Shown piece after piece: positions 1-11,059 of a DNA stretch of 64,000 nt. Below the pieces are notes generated by a model. That model saw only the letters and a list, made by a program, of their open reading frames with translations. It was not told where the DNA came from and searched no databases. Each line of letters starts with the position of its first letter. Position 1 is the stretch's first letter. This stretch comes from Typhlomys cinereus. Taxonomy: Eukaryota; Chordata; Mammalia; Rodentia; Platacanthomyidae. The stretch lies in assembly GCA_023101885.1 (NCBI GenBank), contig JALPQD010000087.1, forward strand, positions 6,663,016 to 6,727,015. Direction: 5' to 3'. Both the position numbers and the translations under genes were made by a program.

Positions 1-540
1 CATTTTTAAAAAGTCAGAAAGGATAATGAGGAGGTATTGGAATTTTATAATGGAATTTTCAAATGGAGCCAAGATCAAACACCTTAAGAAGAAAGACTGA
101 GAAATGGATTAAGAACTTTTTATCATAAAAATGATGTAAGTGATGACAACCTGGAGAAAATACTTGCATCATGGAGGACTAATGGCTCAATATACAAGGA
201 GCATCTAAAAATCAAGAAGAAGACTCATAATAGAAATAATGAAAGAAATAAATGCATGAACAGCATGAAGAAAAACGTCCAAAAACATGTAGAAAAATAT
301 TCACCTTCAGTCTTGCTTTATAAAATGCAGATGAGAACACCAAAGGTCTACCATCTTATCAGAAAAGTAAAACCTTTATGCCTTAATAAAGTTGGAGTCA
401 GAAAGAGAGGATTTGGAAGCACAGACTCATCTGTGCAAAATATAAGTATAGGGATTTGCTGTGATTCCTTCAGGGGGGAATTTAGCAATAACATCATGAT
501 ATAAACTGTGAATACTTTGACCTGATCTCATGTCAGGGTA
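1..540. other. Unique AT-rich sequence, no gene seen
   Basis: AT-rich sequence with short open frames only, none with recognisable domains or good codon use. I see no assignable repeat before the CA microsatellite that follows. Confidence 0.5.
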
Positions 541-557
541 GATACATAGTTCCACAA

Positions 558-558
<1 letters not shown>

Positions 559-597
<39 letters not shown>

Positions 598-618
598 CAC
601 ACACGCACACACACACAC
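559..618. repeat. (CA)n microsatellite
   Basis: About 60 bases of CA dinucleotides with two CA-to-GC interruptions. The cysteine/valine-rich open frame on the minus strand here is a translation of this repeat. Confidence 0.95.
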
Positions 619-738
619 CCATGCACACATGTTGAAGATTAACTCATAATTACTGAAAGTAGGAAACTCTTGAAGGAGCTAGCTTAGTCATGATATAAGC
701 ATGCAGTAGAATGTCATGTAACTATTTTAAGGAATAAA

Positions 739-830
739 GGCTTGGGGTATAGATCAGTGGTAGGACACTTATCTAGTATGCATGAGGCTCTGAGTTCAAT
801 CACTTAACTGCAGAAAGAAGAATGAAGTAA
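739..830 (+). mobile_element. ID-like tRNA-derived SINE
   Basis: The left end resembles a tRNA-derived ID head: GGCTTGGGGTATAG, an A-box-like stretch (TAGATCAGTGG) and a B-box-like GAGTTCAATC about 35 bases later, followed by an A-rich tail. It is diverged, so old. ID elements are typical of rodents. Confidence 0.65.
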
Positions 831-1126
831 GTATGTGCGCAGAAATGTGAAATAATTTTTAGGGTGGGTCATCTTGACAGCTTAGTTCATCTGTGTCTCC
901 TCATCTGTGAAACAATAAAATAAAACAAGTAATAATGAGATACCAAAAACTATAATAATGGTGCCTATGTAGAAGGGAGAAGTATGTATCTGAGGCTGAT
1001 TGACTGATGTCCTAAGACTCTAGACTGTGTGTTTTACATATTATCATTGCTACTCGCATTAGACAAAGGCAAGCTTCCAGAAGTTGTGTAGTATATACAA
1101 TCACCCATGTAAAAAAGGCAAACACA

Positions 1127-1268
1127 GAGCAGACAAAATAGCTCAGTGGGTAGGACATTTGCTAAAAAATCTGGTGACCTGATTTTGACCCCCAGAAAAT
1201 CACATGGTGGAAGGCAAGAACTGATTTCTAAAAGTTGTCTGCTGACCACCTTGGAATATATGTAGAAG

Positions 1269-1318
<50 letters not shown>
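1127..1318 (+). mobile_element. B2/B3-type SINE with CT tail
   Basis: A tRNA-like head (AATAGCTCAGTGGGTAGGAC) is followed by the body signature CACATGGTGGAAGG, then AACTGATTTC and GTTGTCTGCTGACC, as in rodent B3/B2 elements. It ends in a pure CT run from about 1273 to 1318. It is diverged from other copies in the window, so not recent. Confidence 0.75.
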
Positions 1319-1321
<3 letters not shown>

Positions 1322-1347
1322 CAAAATGACCTTTAAAAAAACAGTCA

Positions 1348-1580
1348 GGGCTGGAGAAATGGTCCAGAGATTAAAGTCTTTGCCTTAAAATCAAAAGAAC
1401 CTGAGTTCAAATCTCAGATCGGACATAAAAACACTGGGCAGAAATGGTGAAGGCTTATAATCTGGCCCTGGAAGGCAGAGCTTGGGAAATCCCAGAGCAA
1501 AGCAATAAGGAGGTAGAATCATTCAGGATGATACCCAAAGTCACCTTTAGGCCTCCATGGGCACACACAGTGCCCTGTCT

Positions 1581-1635
<55 letters not shown>
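1348..1635 (+). mobile_element. tRNA-headed SINE, subfamily A
   Basis: Starts GGGCTGGAGAAATGG, with B-box-like GAGTTCAAATC about 50 bases in. The body carries GGCAGAGCTTGGGAAATCCC and AGAGCAAAGCAATAAGGAGG, then a segment ending in GGCCTCCATGGGCACACA, and a long CA tail. The same body recurs at 5566, 15045, 23130, 27985, 32333, 35935, 50180, 57215, 61826 and 63450, which defines the family. Cysteine- or histidine-rich open frames here are tail translations. Confidence 0.9.
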
Positions 1636-1637
<2 letters not shown>

Positions 1638-1799
1638 CAAACAGCACAAAGGTTCTGGATTGAGAATATTCCAGAAAGTAAGACTTCTGTGACCCACTCA
1701 CTTTTATGGAGTTGGTATTGACTTGTAAGAACAAATCCTAAACCCAAACATGAGGTGAAGTAGGGATTTAAACATAACAAGAAAAGATTTTTTTTAGGA

Positions 1800-2060
1800 A
1801 AATGTCATTCAGTCACCCACTCATCCAAAGACCATTTATTGAGTGTCCACTGTGTCACAAGCACTGGTTATAAAATCGAATAAGCTGTGCAGGTGATTTC
1901 TCCCTCACTAGTGCATGTGAGAGGAGAGAGACACAGAAGAAAAATATTCAAATTGCTGAGGAAGCCCAGAGAGAGAAGTAATAAATTCTGGTGGTAATAT
2001 CTGGCTGAGTTTTGAAGGATGAATAGAGTTTTCCTGGTGGGCAAACGAAGCCAAGACAGG
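1800..2060. repeat. Ancient mammal-wide interspersed repeat fragment
   Basis: Contains the familiar segment CATTTATTGAGTGTCCACTG followed by a degenerate 'aagcactgg' motif, and further on GAGTTTTGAAGGATGAATAG. These occur in an old mammalian interspersed repeat. The precise family was not assigned by eye. Confidence 0.55.
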
Positions 2061-3090
2061 AACACTAATAAACGGCGAGAGAAGCCAGTACGGGGGGTCG
2101 CTTCTACCGAGGAGGATGACTGATTGAGTTGGGGTGCCAGGGAACTTTGTAGGGTGATAGAAATGCTCTGCTTCGTCTCATGCGACGGTGGCATAATTAG
2201 ACGCAGCTGTTAAAACTGACCCAAGTATGCAAATAAGACACATACATTTTACTTTATGTGGGGTTACTTTAAAAAAAGCTGAAGACACAAAATGAAGGCG
2301 AACGTAGGATACCAAAGGACTGCGAAGTAGGTCTGATGCTGTCAAAGAGCCTCTGAGGCAGGCCTGTGGCTGCTCCTGGCTCTGAGCAGATCTCTAGCCA
2401 TGGACTCCATTCCAGACAGCCCACCTCTGCCCACCTGTGGGAAAATCTCACCACAAGGTCATGTGGATCTGGATAGAGTGGCAGTTTTCTTCACCTTAGG
2501 GTGAATCCTTCCTCTAGGACACAAAGCATGCTCTTCCTGTTGCCTCTTCTTTTGTGAGGAAGCTTCTGTTCGCAGACCTCAAAGAGAAACACACCCTTTC
2601 TTTTTTTTTCCCCCCTTCATATCTCAGCCATTGCAGGCTGGGGTTCCCTCGCTAGACCTCAAAAATCTTGTCTTGCGATGTGATCTCTCTGAATCCGTGA
2701 GGTGAGATTTCTTGCTTGATGGGCTTTATGTCTTAAAGCAATTTAAGGCTTTCCAAAACTCCTGCAGCAGAAGAGCAGAGATTGCAATTGTCCTCACTAA
2801 GTTTATCTTCCACGTTCTGTTGGATGTGGTACCTGTGTCACGACTGGGGAACCGAATGTTGACATAGTGTTATGAGCTGAACGCCGCAGTTTACATGAAG
2901 TTTCACCCTTTTCACTTTCAATACTGGGGATTGAACCCAAAGCTTTATGCATCTAGGCAAATGTTCTGCCACCAAGTCACACATCCTTGGCTGACTCCTG
3001 GTGTTGTGGAGTCATGTGGGTTTCGATATGTATGAAACATTCCTACCTGTTCACCACTCCCTCCATACTCCTAATACTGAAGCAATCAGT
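2061..3090. other. Unique sequence, no gene seen
   Basis: No repeat or exon recognised. The first part (about 2045-2135) holds an unusual local cluster of CpG dinucleotides. Short open frames lack coding character. The stretch at 2920-2990 resembles the last part of a degraded minus-strand tRNA SINE ('gggattgaacccaaagc'). Confidence 0.4.
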
Positions 3091-3097
3091 ATCAGGA

Positions 3098-3303
3098 TAT
3101 CTACCTATCATCTATCAATCTATATCTGCATCTATCTTTTTTCCATCTATTATCTATCTATATCTATACCTATCTATGTATCTATATCTACATCTATCTT
3201 TCTTTCCATCTGTTATCTATTTATATGTGTAACTATCTATGTATCTATCATCTATGTCTATGTATCTATCATCTATGTCTGTATATCTGTATCTATCATG
3301 TCT
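3098..3303. repeat. Imperfect (TATC)n/(GATA)n microsatellite
   Basis: About 200 bases built from CTAT/TATC units with scattered interruptions. On the minus strand it reads as GATA repeats. The Tyr/Ile/Ser-rich open frames across it are microsatellite translations. Confidence 0.95.
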
Positions 3304-3464
3304 ATATTTTACTCTAGGGGGTTTTTAGGTTCTTGGAAAAATTGAAAATCACAATATAAAATTTTAAAATGTCCCTATTTTCTATGTTCAGATCAATTTC
3401 TCAAACTTACCAAAGGAAAGGGAGAATATTGCATTATGCAGTTGTTTTAGTGGGCAAATTGAAA

Positions 3465-3560
3465 ATTATTTATTTATTCACTCGTTCAGCACATTCAGCA
3501 TACCTTTCTGTGTGCCAGACCTTGCACTTACCACGTGTGACTGGATGCCAGTGACTCTTA
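3465..3560. repeat. Ancient interspersed repeat fragment
   Basis: The segment ATTTATTCACTCGTTCAGC followed by TTCTGTGTGCCAGACC is a degraded match to the widespread mammalian motif of the type attcattca...tgtgccaggc. It is short and old. Confidence 0.5.
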
Positions 3561-4000
3561 GCCACGGGTAGTGGCCACCAAAAGCCCTAGCATGTTGGCA
3601 ATTCTGTCTTAGTCCCCAGGAAACTCAATGACTTGGTAAAATCTCTCCCAACTCCAAAGTCATTCACAACCTAAGTATTCCATATGATTCGAGAACCTGG
3701 GAATCCCTTGATCGAATGCTTTTTGCTGACTGTTTGGTCTTGAACCCTTTACTATTTCAGAGCTTAAGCCCACCATCATTCAGCCAGAGTGTCTTCTGTT
3801 CATTACCTCCCTTCCCAGTTTCCCCAGCTGCACCAGTGACCTTTTTTTTTTTTTTTTTTTTCTCCCTCCTGGCTACCAAGGCCAACACTCAGAGCCTGGC
3901 ACTCACCTCCAAACACCTTCAAGGTCAGTTATCTGTAGCCTCTCACTGGGTAGTAGCAGAAGGCAACCCTTCTTAGGACTTTTGCCCTGTTATTTGTTTT

Positions 4001-4051
4001 CTTCTTTTTTTTAATTAATTAATTTATTTATTCAATTGTGCGTGTGTGTGC

Positions 4052-4095
<44 letters not shown>

Positions 4096-4304
4096 ACCAC
4101 GGGCGAATTTGGGAACCCCCATGGACCGCCTCTACCTCCCCTTTGTTTACTCTGCCTGGGGATTCACAGGCTCCGCCCTACCAGGACCAGAAACGCAGGC
4201 CGCCCCCTCTTCCACCCGGAATCTATACATAGGGTCTAGGATCCAAACTCAGGACCTTCTGCCTGCAAGGCAGAGGCTTAACCCCTGAGCCACCTCTCCA
4301 GCCC
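4001..4304 (-). mobile_element. tRNA-headed SINE, subfamily B
   Basis: Reads on the minus strand from GGGGCTGGAGAGGTGGCTCA at 4304 down to a TG run at 4043-4092 and an AT-rich tail. Flanking target duplications are near perfect: CCCTGTTATTTG (3985-3996) and CCCTGTCATTTG (4303-4314), one mismatch. The A box, B box and full body are present. A plus-strand open frame through the body is an antisense artefact shared with other copies. Confidence 0.92.
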
Positions 4305-5014
4305 CTGTCATTTGCTTGAGCTCTAATTCGGCTCATTTGTGTGCACGGCCTAAGCCACCATCTTCCAGGAATCTTGGGATCTTCTCTAATGTGCATTCAA
4401 GAAACGCTTCATTATTCTGATAAAAACTATTGACTGCTGGCTACCCCAGATCATCTCACTGGCACCAGAGGAACACCCCCTCCCCCAACACACACACACT
4501 TGGGAAGCCCTGGATTTCCTGGCACCTTCCTGGGAGTTTATTATGTTTATCTTGCTGGTTCCTAGCAACTGTACCACAGTCTCACATGTGCATGGTAGGC
4601 TGTAGAGGTCCACAGCTCTCCTGAGGTTGGTGGAGTTGAACTGACAGGGAATTTTGGCTTGTGACAGATGAGTTTCTCCTGGGGAGAGGTAAGTAGCTGT
4701 GGAGGAATTGTGTGTGGGCATCCAGCACCCCTGAATGGACCAGACAGGGCCCCTGTAGTGTCCATAGCATAAGTTTGGGGGAACTAGGAGGGCTTTCTTT
4801 TTCCCCTATGGGGGACCCACTCCTTAAAGAGAAGCATTCATGTCTGCCTTTTAGAGGGCAACTGTCTCAAAGTTTTGAAATGTGAAAGGATCCTTGGCTG
4901 TCCCAAGATAAGGATCTTCCGTGGATAGTCTTCTTGCTAAAACACAGATAAATTCTCAACTAGATGGCAAATGGAGAAAAGGAAGGGAATGTGGCAGATG
5001 TAGTGGGGTTTTTA

Positions 5015-5150
5015 TTGCTTAGTTCATTGGATTCTTCTCATGTGCAGCGAGGAGGTTGAGGTTCAGGAAAAGTTAAACAATCTGTCAGAGGTCATCCCAG
5101 CCCTAAGTCAGGGGAGACTCTCTGTTCTGTTTCCAGGGGTTCCTTTGTAG
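5015..5150 (+). repeat. MIR-like fragment
   Basis: The core GAGGTTGAGGTTCAGGAAAA is followed by a segment aligning to 'gttaagtaacttgcccaaggtca' with many changes (GTTAAACAATCTGTCAGAGG). This matches the MIR core region. It is old and mammal-wide. Confidence 0.6.
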
Positions 5151-5469
5151 CCCATGTTCCCTAGACATGGATGCCTGCTGTGTCTACACTCACCCGAAGC
5201 ACTGACTTTCAGCGAGCCCTGAGAGCTCCCATCTGTGGAGGGGTTGGTGGCCAAAGATGATGGAGGAGACGGCCGTTACTAAGCTGGGCCGTGCGGTTAG
5301 GGGTTCAGGGCGGGATGTTTAGAGGCTCAGGAACTGAGTAATTATGGAGAGATCCTGGGCCCAAGTATCATTTTCATAGATTTAGCCACATCTTACATTA
5401 AAATGATGAGATGGGTGAGTTGGAGGGCTGGAGGAGAGTAGTAGAATGATCCGATTTGTGAGTGACTGG

Positions 5470-5564
5470 CTAGTTTTTGAGGCAGGATCTCATGCTATCC
5501 AAGCTGACCTGAAACCGTAGTCCAGGTTGGCTTTAAGCTCACAGGGATCCTCTTACCTCTCAGT

Positions 5565-5625
<61 letters not shown>

Positions 5626-5880
5626 TAGAGAGCACTATATATTCCTTTGGGTGCCCAAGAGTGACTTCAGGAATCATCCTGGATTGCTTCTACCTCCTTT
5701 TTCCTTTGCTCTAAGATTTCCCAGGCTCCGCCCACCAGAGCAGGAAGTATAGATGTAGGCTGCCTGGCATTTTTATGTGGGACCTAGGATTTGAACTCAG
5801 GTTCTTCTATTTGAGAGGCAGAGTCTTAACCCCCAGCCATCTCTCCAGCCCACTTCTCAGCCTTCTAAGTGCTGATGGTT
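5470..5880 (-). mobile_element. B1-like SINE split by a later SINE insertion
   Basis: The left half (5470-5563) contains TGAGGCAGGATCTCATGC and further 7SL-like sequence in B1 antisense. The right half (5852-5880) supplies CCTTCTAAGTGCTGATGG, the rest of the 'gagtgctggga' segment. The interruption is the subfamily A SINE at 5566-5851. Confidence 0.7.
5566..5851 (-). mobile_element. tRNA-headed SINE, subfamily A (inside B1)
   Basis: TG tail at 5570-5622, body in antisense, head ending CATCTCTCCAGCC near 5850. Short flanking duplications ACCTCTCAG (5555-5563) and ACTTCTCAG (5852-5860), one mismatch, mark insertion into the older B1. Confidence 0.9.
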
Positions 5881-8800
5881 CGCAGGGTAATTACTGTGAA
5901 CATCGTGCCCAATCTGGTTTGTGTTTCAAAAGGTCCAAACTTGGCGTCCAAGCAGAGATGTGGAGAAGAAGCTGACTTGTAAGCCCTGGGATGTTTATCT
6001 TGGTGTAACATAAACTGGACAAGATGGCCGTCAAAGCAGTGTGTTGACCGTTCTCTAATGAGATCTGGTCTGCGTCTGTTTATATCTTGGAGGTAAAACC
6101 ACACAGCAGGCTTCCTGATGCTGAATGTGGGTGAAAGACAGAGAGATGCCAGGAACAGCTCGCAGGTTAATAGTTGGGAAATGAAATTGCTTTAACTAGC
6201 GACTCTCCTTCAACAAATATTCATGGAGGTGGACAGAGACCCATTCTTTTTTAAGGACTTGGAACTGAAAAAGTGTCCGAAAGAAGAGCAGGTACCTAAA
6301 GGAAATTGCCCTTAGCCTCTGCTGAGTCCTTACCCCCAAACACAGCAAACACTCAAAGGTCAGAAATCTCAAAGGTTTGTGCAACAGATGAGATACTGAA
6401 CACAAAACCTCCTGGGGTCTGAGCCCAGGTATACTGTCGGTCCGGCTGAGATGCCAGTCTAACATTAAGGCAAGCTCCTGTCCTCACTCACGGTGTGTAG
6501 GGGACATCTACAGGGCAGGTCCTTCTGAATGCCCCTGGAAGAGACATTCTGCATGCAAACGTCTCCCTTGGAGGGATTTCCTGGTGCAGGCCTTTGGGAG
6601 GCTGTCTGCCTTTCCCTGGGCTGCCAGCATTTCTTCTCCCGCCTTTTATTTCCAGCCTGCTTCCTTTCAGATGAATCTAGTGAACATATTCAGGCTCACA
6701 CAGAAGAGGAAGGTTTGCAAGGAAGGGGCAGGCAGCCTGCAAACTCCAGCTGCCGAACTGTTTGCGGTAACTCTATTTTTAATATACATCGCTGACCCTA
6801 ATGATGGTCTATTGAGATGAGGGCAAGAAATGTCTGATCAAGTGGAGATTAATTTTTGACTGTGTCGCCCAGAATGCATGAAAATGCACTCCTTTTTCTA
6901 TTTAGACTCCCGGGATGCTTTGATTGATTGACTAGTTTACAAATGAAGGTGATAAAATTAGGCTGAAGACCACATACATTTCTTAAAATGAGGCTGGCTG
7001 GTCGTGGAGACAATGAGGTTTGGACAGATTGTATTGCTGGGTTAGGCAATCTTCTGAGCATGTCAAGATTTATAGACCTGTACTGTAATGTTACAATTGC
7101 AGCTCACTGATACAGGTTTCTTTTCAAATTCTTTCCCATTTTATTTGAAAAAGGCCATTAGAGAGTTATAGACTATTGAAAAAGCTTTTTCTTTGCTAAC
7201 CCTTAATAAACTCTTCCAAACAAGGAGTAGTGCATTTTTATATTAAATTTAGACCAAAATCTATAAAACATGCTAGCCCAGGTTGGATAATTTGATTATT
7301 ATTATCTAAATGGAGTTATGGTTCATATTGGTTTACAGTAATGTACATAGTAAATAAAATGTAAGCTGAGATTTGTATACGATCACAGGACACCAGGACT
7401 TTTTTGTTGTTGTTTATCCTGTGAGTCTCTTTTTGGGTGGGGGACAATTTTCCATTCTATTTTTCTTGAGATGAGAAATTTTTAAAAAAAGTTGCTCCCA
7501 GTGGTGAAATTAATGCTGTGTTGTACTGAAAAAAAATGAATTGATGTTAATATTTACTTGTACTTATCATCATTGAAGAAACTTACAAATGTCTTAGGAG
7601 TCACCCAACTCATAAGGCTTACCAAGGGGGCCCCCCAAAAAATACTCAGTGGAATTAATATACTCAGCATGAGAAAATACTCAGCAGGATTAGAAACAAT
7701 TATTTCATTGCAGGTTATCATGTGAGAAAGAATATTATGCAGTTCTGAAGTTATTTATGAATTTGTCAATTCTGGCTTATACATTTCTTTGCGATCAAAA
7801 TAACTTATGAAATCATTTCCCAGGCCCATAGCATTTTATGAGACTTCTGTACTTGGTTAAAGATTTTTTTTTTCCGAGAGCTTTCTGCAGCTGCTCCAAT
7901 CTTCGGCAATGCCCAGGTCTTGACCCGAGTTTTCCAACTCAGAGAGGGCAATCTACTGGTGGTCCAGGGTCTTCCCGGGCTAGTGCCATGCAGTGGGAAA
8001 GGTCCTGAAGATTTGATGGGTTTAGAGAGTCTCCAGTGTGATGCTCAGGAAGGGCTTGGGTTGCTGCCTGGCTCCTCAGTTTTCTCAGGAGCTCATGGCC
8101 CTTTGTTTAGCACAGTACAAGCCCTAACAGGCCTCCCCATCATGGTGACTGGCTGCTGTCTGACCTTGCTATCTGACCTTGACCAAACCCTTTCCTATCT
8201 CTGCTTCCCTGGCATTAGGTTGCTTCTGAGATTTTTTTTTTTTTTTTAAGGATACAAAGAAGTTAACAGACACAAAAGCTCTTCAGAATGAACAAAGTTC
8301 TGTATGTAGGACCATTGGAATCATTTTTCTTCATTTCCAAGTTCCCGCTCCTGAGTCTTCCAAAATGTGGGGTGCGGACACCCCTGTGAGCAGTCGGTTG
8401 GTTAGGGACCTTCTGCACTTGCCTGGCAGTTTGCAAGGGGTTTGTCAGTGCGAACGAAAGGAATTAAGGGGACTAGGGGTCAATCGGTTTGAAGAACCCA
8501 GCAGAACAGGGACTGCCACCCCTGATTTAGCTCCGGAGTGGACGAACTTTGAAACATAGAACATCATTTCTGCAGAAGGTCGTCGTATTTCTTGATGATT
8601 TACACCGAGAAGTCTGGGACTGTGCCGGGTCTGTTTTAGATCCTCCAGTGCCAAGAGAAAATATGCTGATGGAGGGATAATGCCTGGGTGGCTGGTGCGG
8701 AGGGACTGCATGTGCCAGAGAGGTGGAAGCGTCTCACCCGCACTCTTCAGGCCTGCGTAGGCCTTTTCAAGACTTTGCTGTTGGCACCCCCCTCCCCTGT

Positions 8801-9225
8801 TGCAGCTACTTACAGTACCTGCAGAAATCCTGTTGAGGCTGGAGTGGCAAGAGGCTGTTCCCCACAGCAGTGCTTCTGGGGAAGTCCCTATCTGTGATCA
8901 CCTTCCTCTGCCCTGGGGGTACACCTGTGAGAAAGTCTACAGACCAGCCTCAAGACTAGAAACAGTGAGAAGTCTCTTCCAGGCTGCTACTTATTAAATA
9001 TAGCTACTTCTTAAACTAGCACCTAGTAATGTCCTGAATGTTCAAAGGCAGTGCCATTTTTTTCAATTATCATTTTATTTTTTAAGAAGGTCATTTATGG
9101 GTAAGAATAGACAGTCGAGTTGTCCTGTGGTGTCTGGGGAAAGGAAATTGCTTCAGGGGCTGCTAAGCTACATTCTTAAGCCTCATTTTTGTTATTATTG
9201 TTGGAAGTGGTTTCTGTTTGCTTGT
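5881..9225. other. Unique intergenic/intronic sequence, no gene seen
   Basis: More than 3 kb with no clear SINE or LTR. The part at about 7070-7870 is AT-rich and repeat-poor and could include conserved non-coding DNA. Open frames are under 110 codons and lack recognisable domains. Poly-T runs occur at 7865 and 8231. Confidence 0.45.
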
Positions 9226-9229
9226 TTGC

Positions 9230-9346
9230 TTTTTTTTAGACACAGTCTCACTACAGAGCCCAGGTTGGCCCGGAAACTGTGATCTTCCTGCCTCCCACCT
9301 CCCTCCTCCGTGCTGGGATTACAAGCAGTTGCCACCACGTCTAGTT
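9230..9346 (-). mobile_element. B1-like (7SL-derived) SINE
   Basis: In antisense: a T-run, AGACACAGTCTCACTACAGA, then CCAGGTTGGCCCGGAAACTG and GTGCTGGGATTACAAGCAG, the hallmark order of a B1/Alu-type monomer. About one monomer long. Moderately diverged. Confidence 0.85.
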
Positions 9347-9655
9347 GCTTTTTATCTATTTTGAACAAAAGCAAGTACATGTTTTCATTTTTATGAGCTG
9401 GATCTGTCTGAAAGAAGGGTGCCATCCTGCTGTATAGACAGAGTAGAATCCCAGTTGGCAGAAGCTGGGAAGCTAATAGGGGATGGAACCAAGCTAGGCC
9501 TCAGGGGCAACAAATCAGATGGACAGGAGCCCTAGACACTCGGGTGGGAGCACAGGTATGGTTGATTGCTCCTGGGGCTCCTTCTGCCAATGCCCCTCCA
9601 ACATGCTGTCTATTGTGGTCCGCATTTTGAAGGGATAAAGTTGCTTTCATCTGTC

Positions 9656-10006
9656 ACAGTTTAGATGTGAACTGGCCCCTACGGGTCATGTGTTTGAACA
9701 CTTGGCCCCCTCCAGGTGGTGTCTGCTCTTTGGGATGGTTAAGGAAATTCTAGGAGGTGGTGCCTTGCAGAAGGAAGCATGTCCCTGGGGATGGGTATTG
9801 AGCTTTGATAAGTTGGCTCCACTCTGGACTTGATCTCTCTGCCTCCTGATGGCCGCTGTATAACATGGGCAGGCCTCCCGCTTCTGCTGCCATGTCTTTC
9901 ACTCTGTATTCCTTTCATAATGGACTCTGTCCCCTCTGGAACTGTAAGCCTGAGTTGATTGGGTCAGAGTATTTTATCACAACAATAGAAGAGTAACCGG
10001 AACAGA
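9656..10006 (+). mobile_element. LTR-like rodent repeat (type 1)
   Basis: Begins around AGATGTGAACTGGCCCCTAC, runs through GGAGGTGGTGCCTTGCAG, and ends with TATTTTATCACAACAATAG and a short AT-rich tail. Sequences of this shape are common rodent interspersed repeats. I believe them to be MaLR-like LTRs, but a hAT-type (URR1-like) origin cannot be excluded. Reverse copies occur at 20.9, 48.6 and 52.2 kb. Confidence 0.65.
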
Positions 10007-10309
10007 GTTTGGTACCGAGAAGTGGGGGAATTGCTGTGAGACTAAAAGACTTCCATTTACTAGCTGCCCAGACCTCCTACCAGATACAGTGACACCATCC
10101 GTTGAGCGGAATGAGATATAGCACATTCCATCCTGGCATGAGGTCATTAGCCGACTGGTAATCTTCCCAAATGCATGCTAGAAAGGCAGGAAAATCTTAG
10201 CCACAGAGGTATTTAAAGGTTTGTATAAGTTTGCAACACAGCGATTTTTCAATCTTATAAGCTCACCAATCCAGGGCCCTGTTAGTCTACAAGTGTCTGC
10301 CATCTTTCT

Positions 10310-10700
10310 CAGGGTGTCAGAGAAAATCGAGTGACGGATCACTTTTCGGTGTCACTGCTCGCGACCGGTGACAATCAGTGAAATGATTGTGTCTGCCTCT
10401 ACACATATCTGTAATTGATTGCCCAAACCCTACGACTCTCTCTCCCAGTTGATATGATGGAACGTTGGAGTGAAATCACTCCGGATGAGGAGGAGTCAGG
10501 TCCATTTGTTATTTACTTCCCTGCCTGGTGCCTTCTCCCCATCCGGTGCCAATTGTCCCACAAGAGAGCACATTATGGTAATCAGCCAGAATGTATGTAT
10601 AGGAATCAATCATGGCGAGAGCCGTCGCAAGAGTTATGACATTGCAAAGTCTGTTTGTAACTTTTGATTTATGGAAGATTTTCCATTTTATAAATTGGGA
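10310..10700. promoter_or_regulatory. Candidate conserved non-coding element, CpG-retaining
   Basis: Repeat-free block with about 13 CpGs in 310 bases (10327-10630), far more than its surroundings. It contains direct repeats CGGTGTCACTG and CGGTGACAATCAGTG around GCTCGCGAC, plus homeodomain-like GTAATTGATTG. Retained CpG and unusual complexity suggest selection or low germline methylation. Function is inferred only. The two 65-74 codon frames across it are unconvincing. Confidence 0.4.
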
Positions 10701-10857
10701 GTGAGGCATGTTGGGATGGCTTAACCCTTGAAGTTCCCTACTCAGAAAAGGCATCAGGCATCGCAGCTAATAGACAGTAGGCATTTTAATTATCTCGTGT
10801 TGGGAAATAGCAGTAGCTCTTGTGTATTTGGCTCATGAGTTTAGAAATAAGAGTCTC

Positions 10858-11050
10858 ATGGGGTTGATGAGATGGCTCAATGGCTAAGGTGCTCACTCAC
10901 CTGATTACCCCAGAAGCCCACAGGGCAGAAGGAGAGAACTGGTTTCTGAAAGCTGTCCTATGATCTCCAATTATGCACCATTTCTCTCTCTCTTTCTCTT
11001 TCTTTTTCTATGAAAGAAAGAAAAAAAAAGAAAAAGAAAGAAAGAAATGT
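10858..11050 (+). mobile_element. B2/B3-type SINE
   Basis: Head GGGGTTGATGAGATGGCTCA, body GGCAGAAGGAGAGAACTGG and AAGCTGTCCTATGATCTCC, then a TC-rich and A-rich tail. Matches the 1127, 12804, 24372 and 35610 copies. Confidence 0.75.
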
Positions 11051-11059
11051 TTAAAAAAT

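Noticed and set aside
1130..1200. Functional tRNA genes at SINE heads
   Set aside because: A- and B-box-like motifs are present but the cloverleaf cannot be completed and the heads run into SINE bodies.
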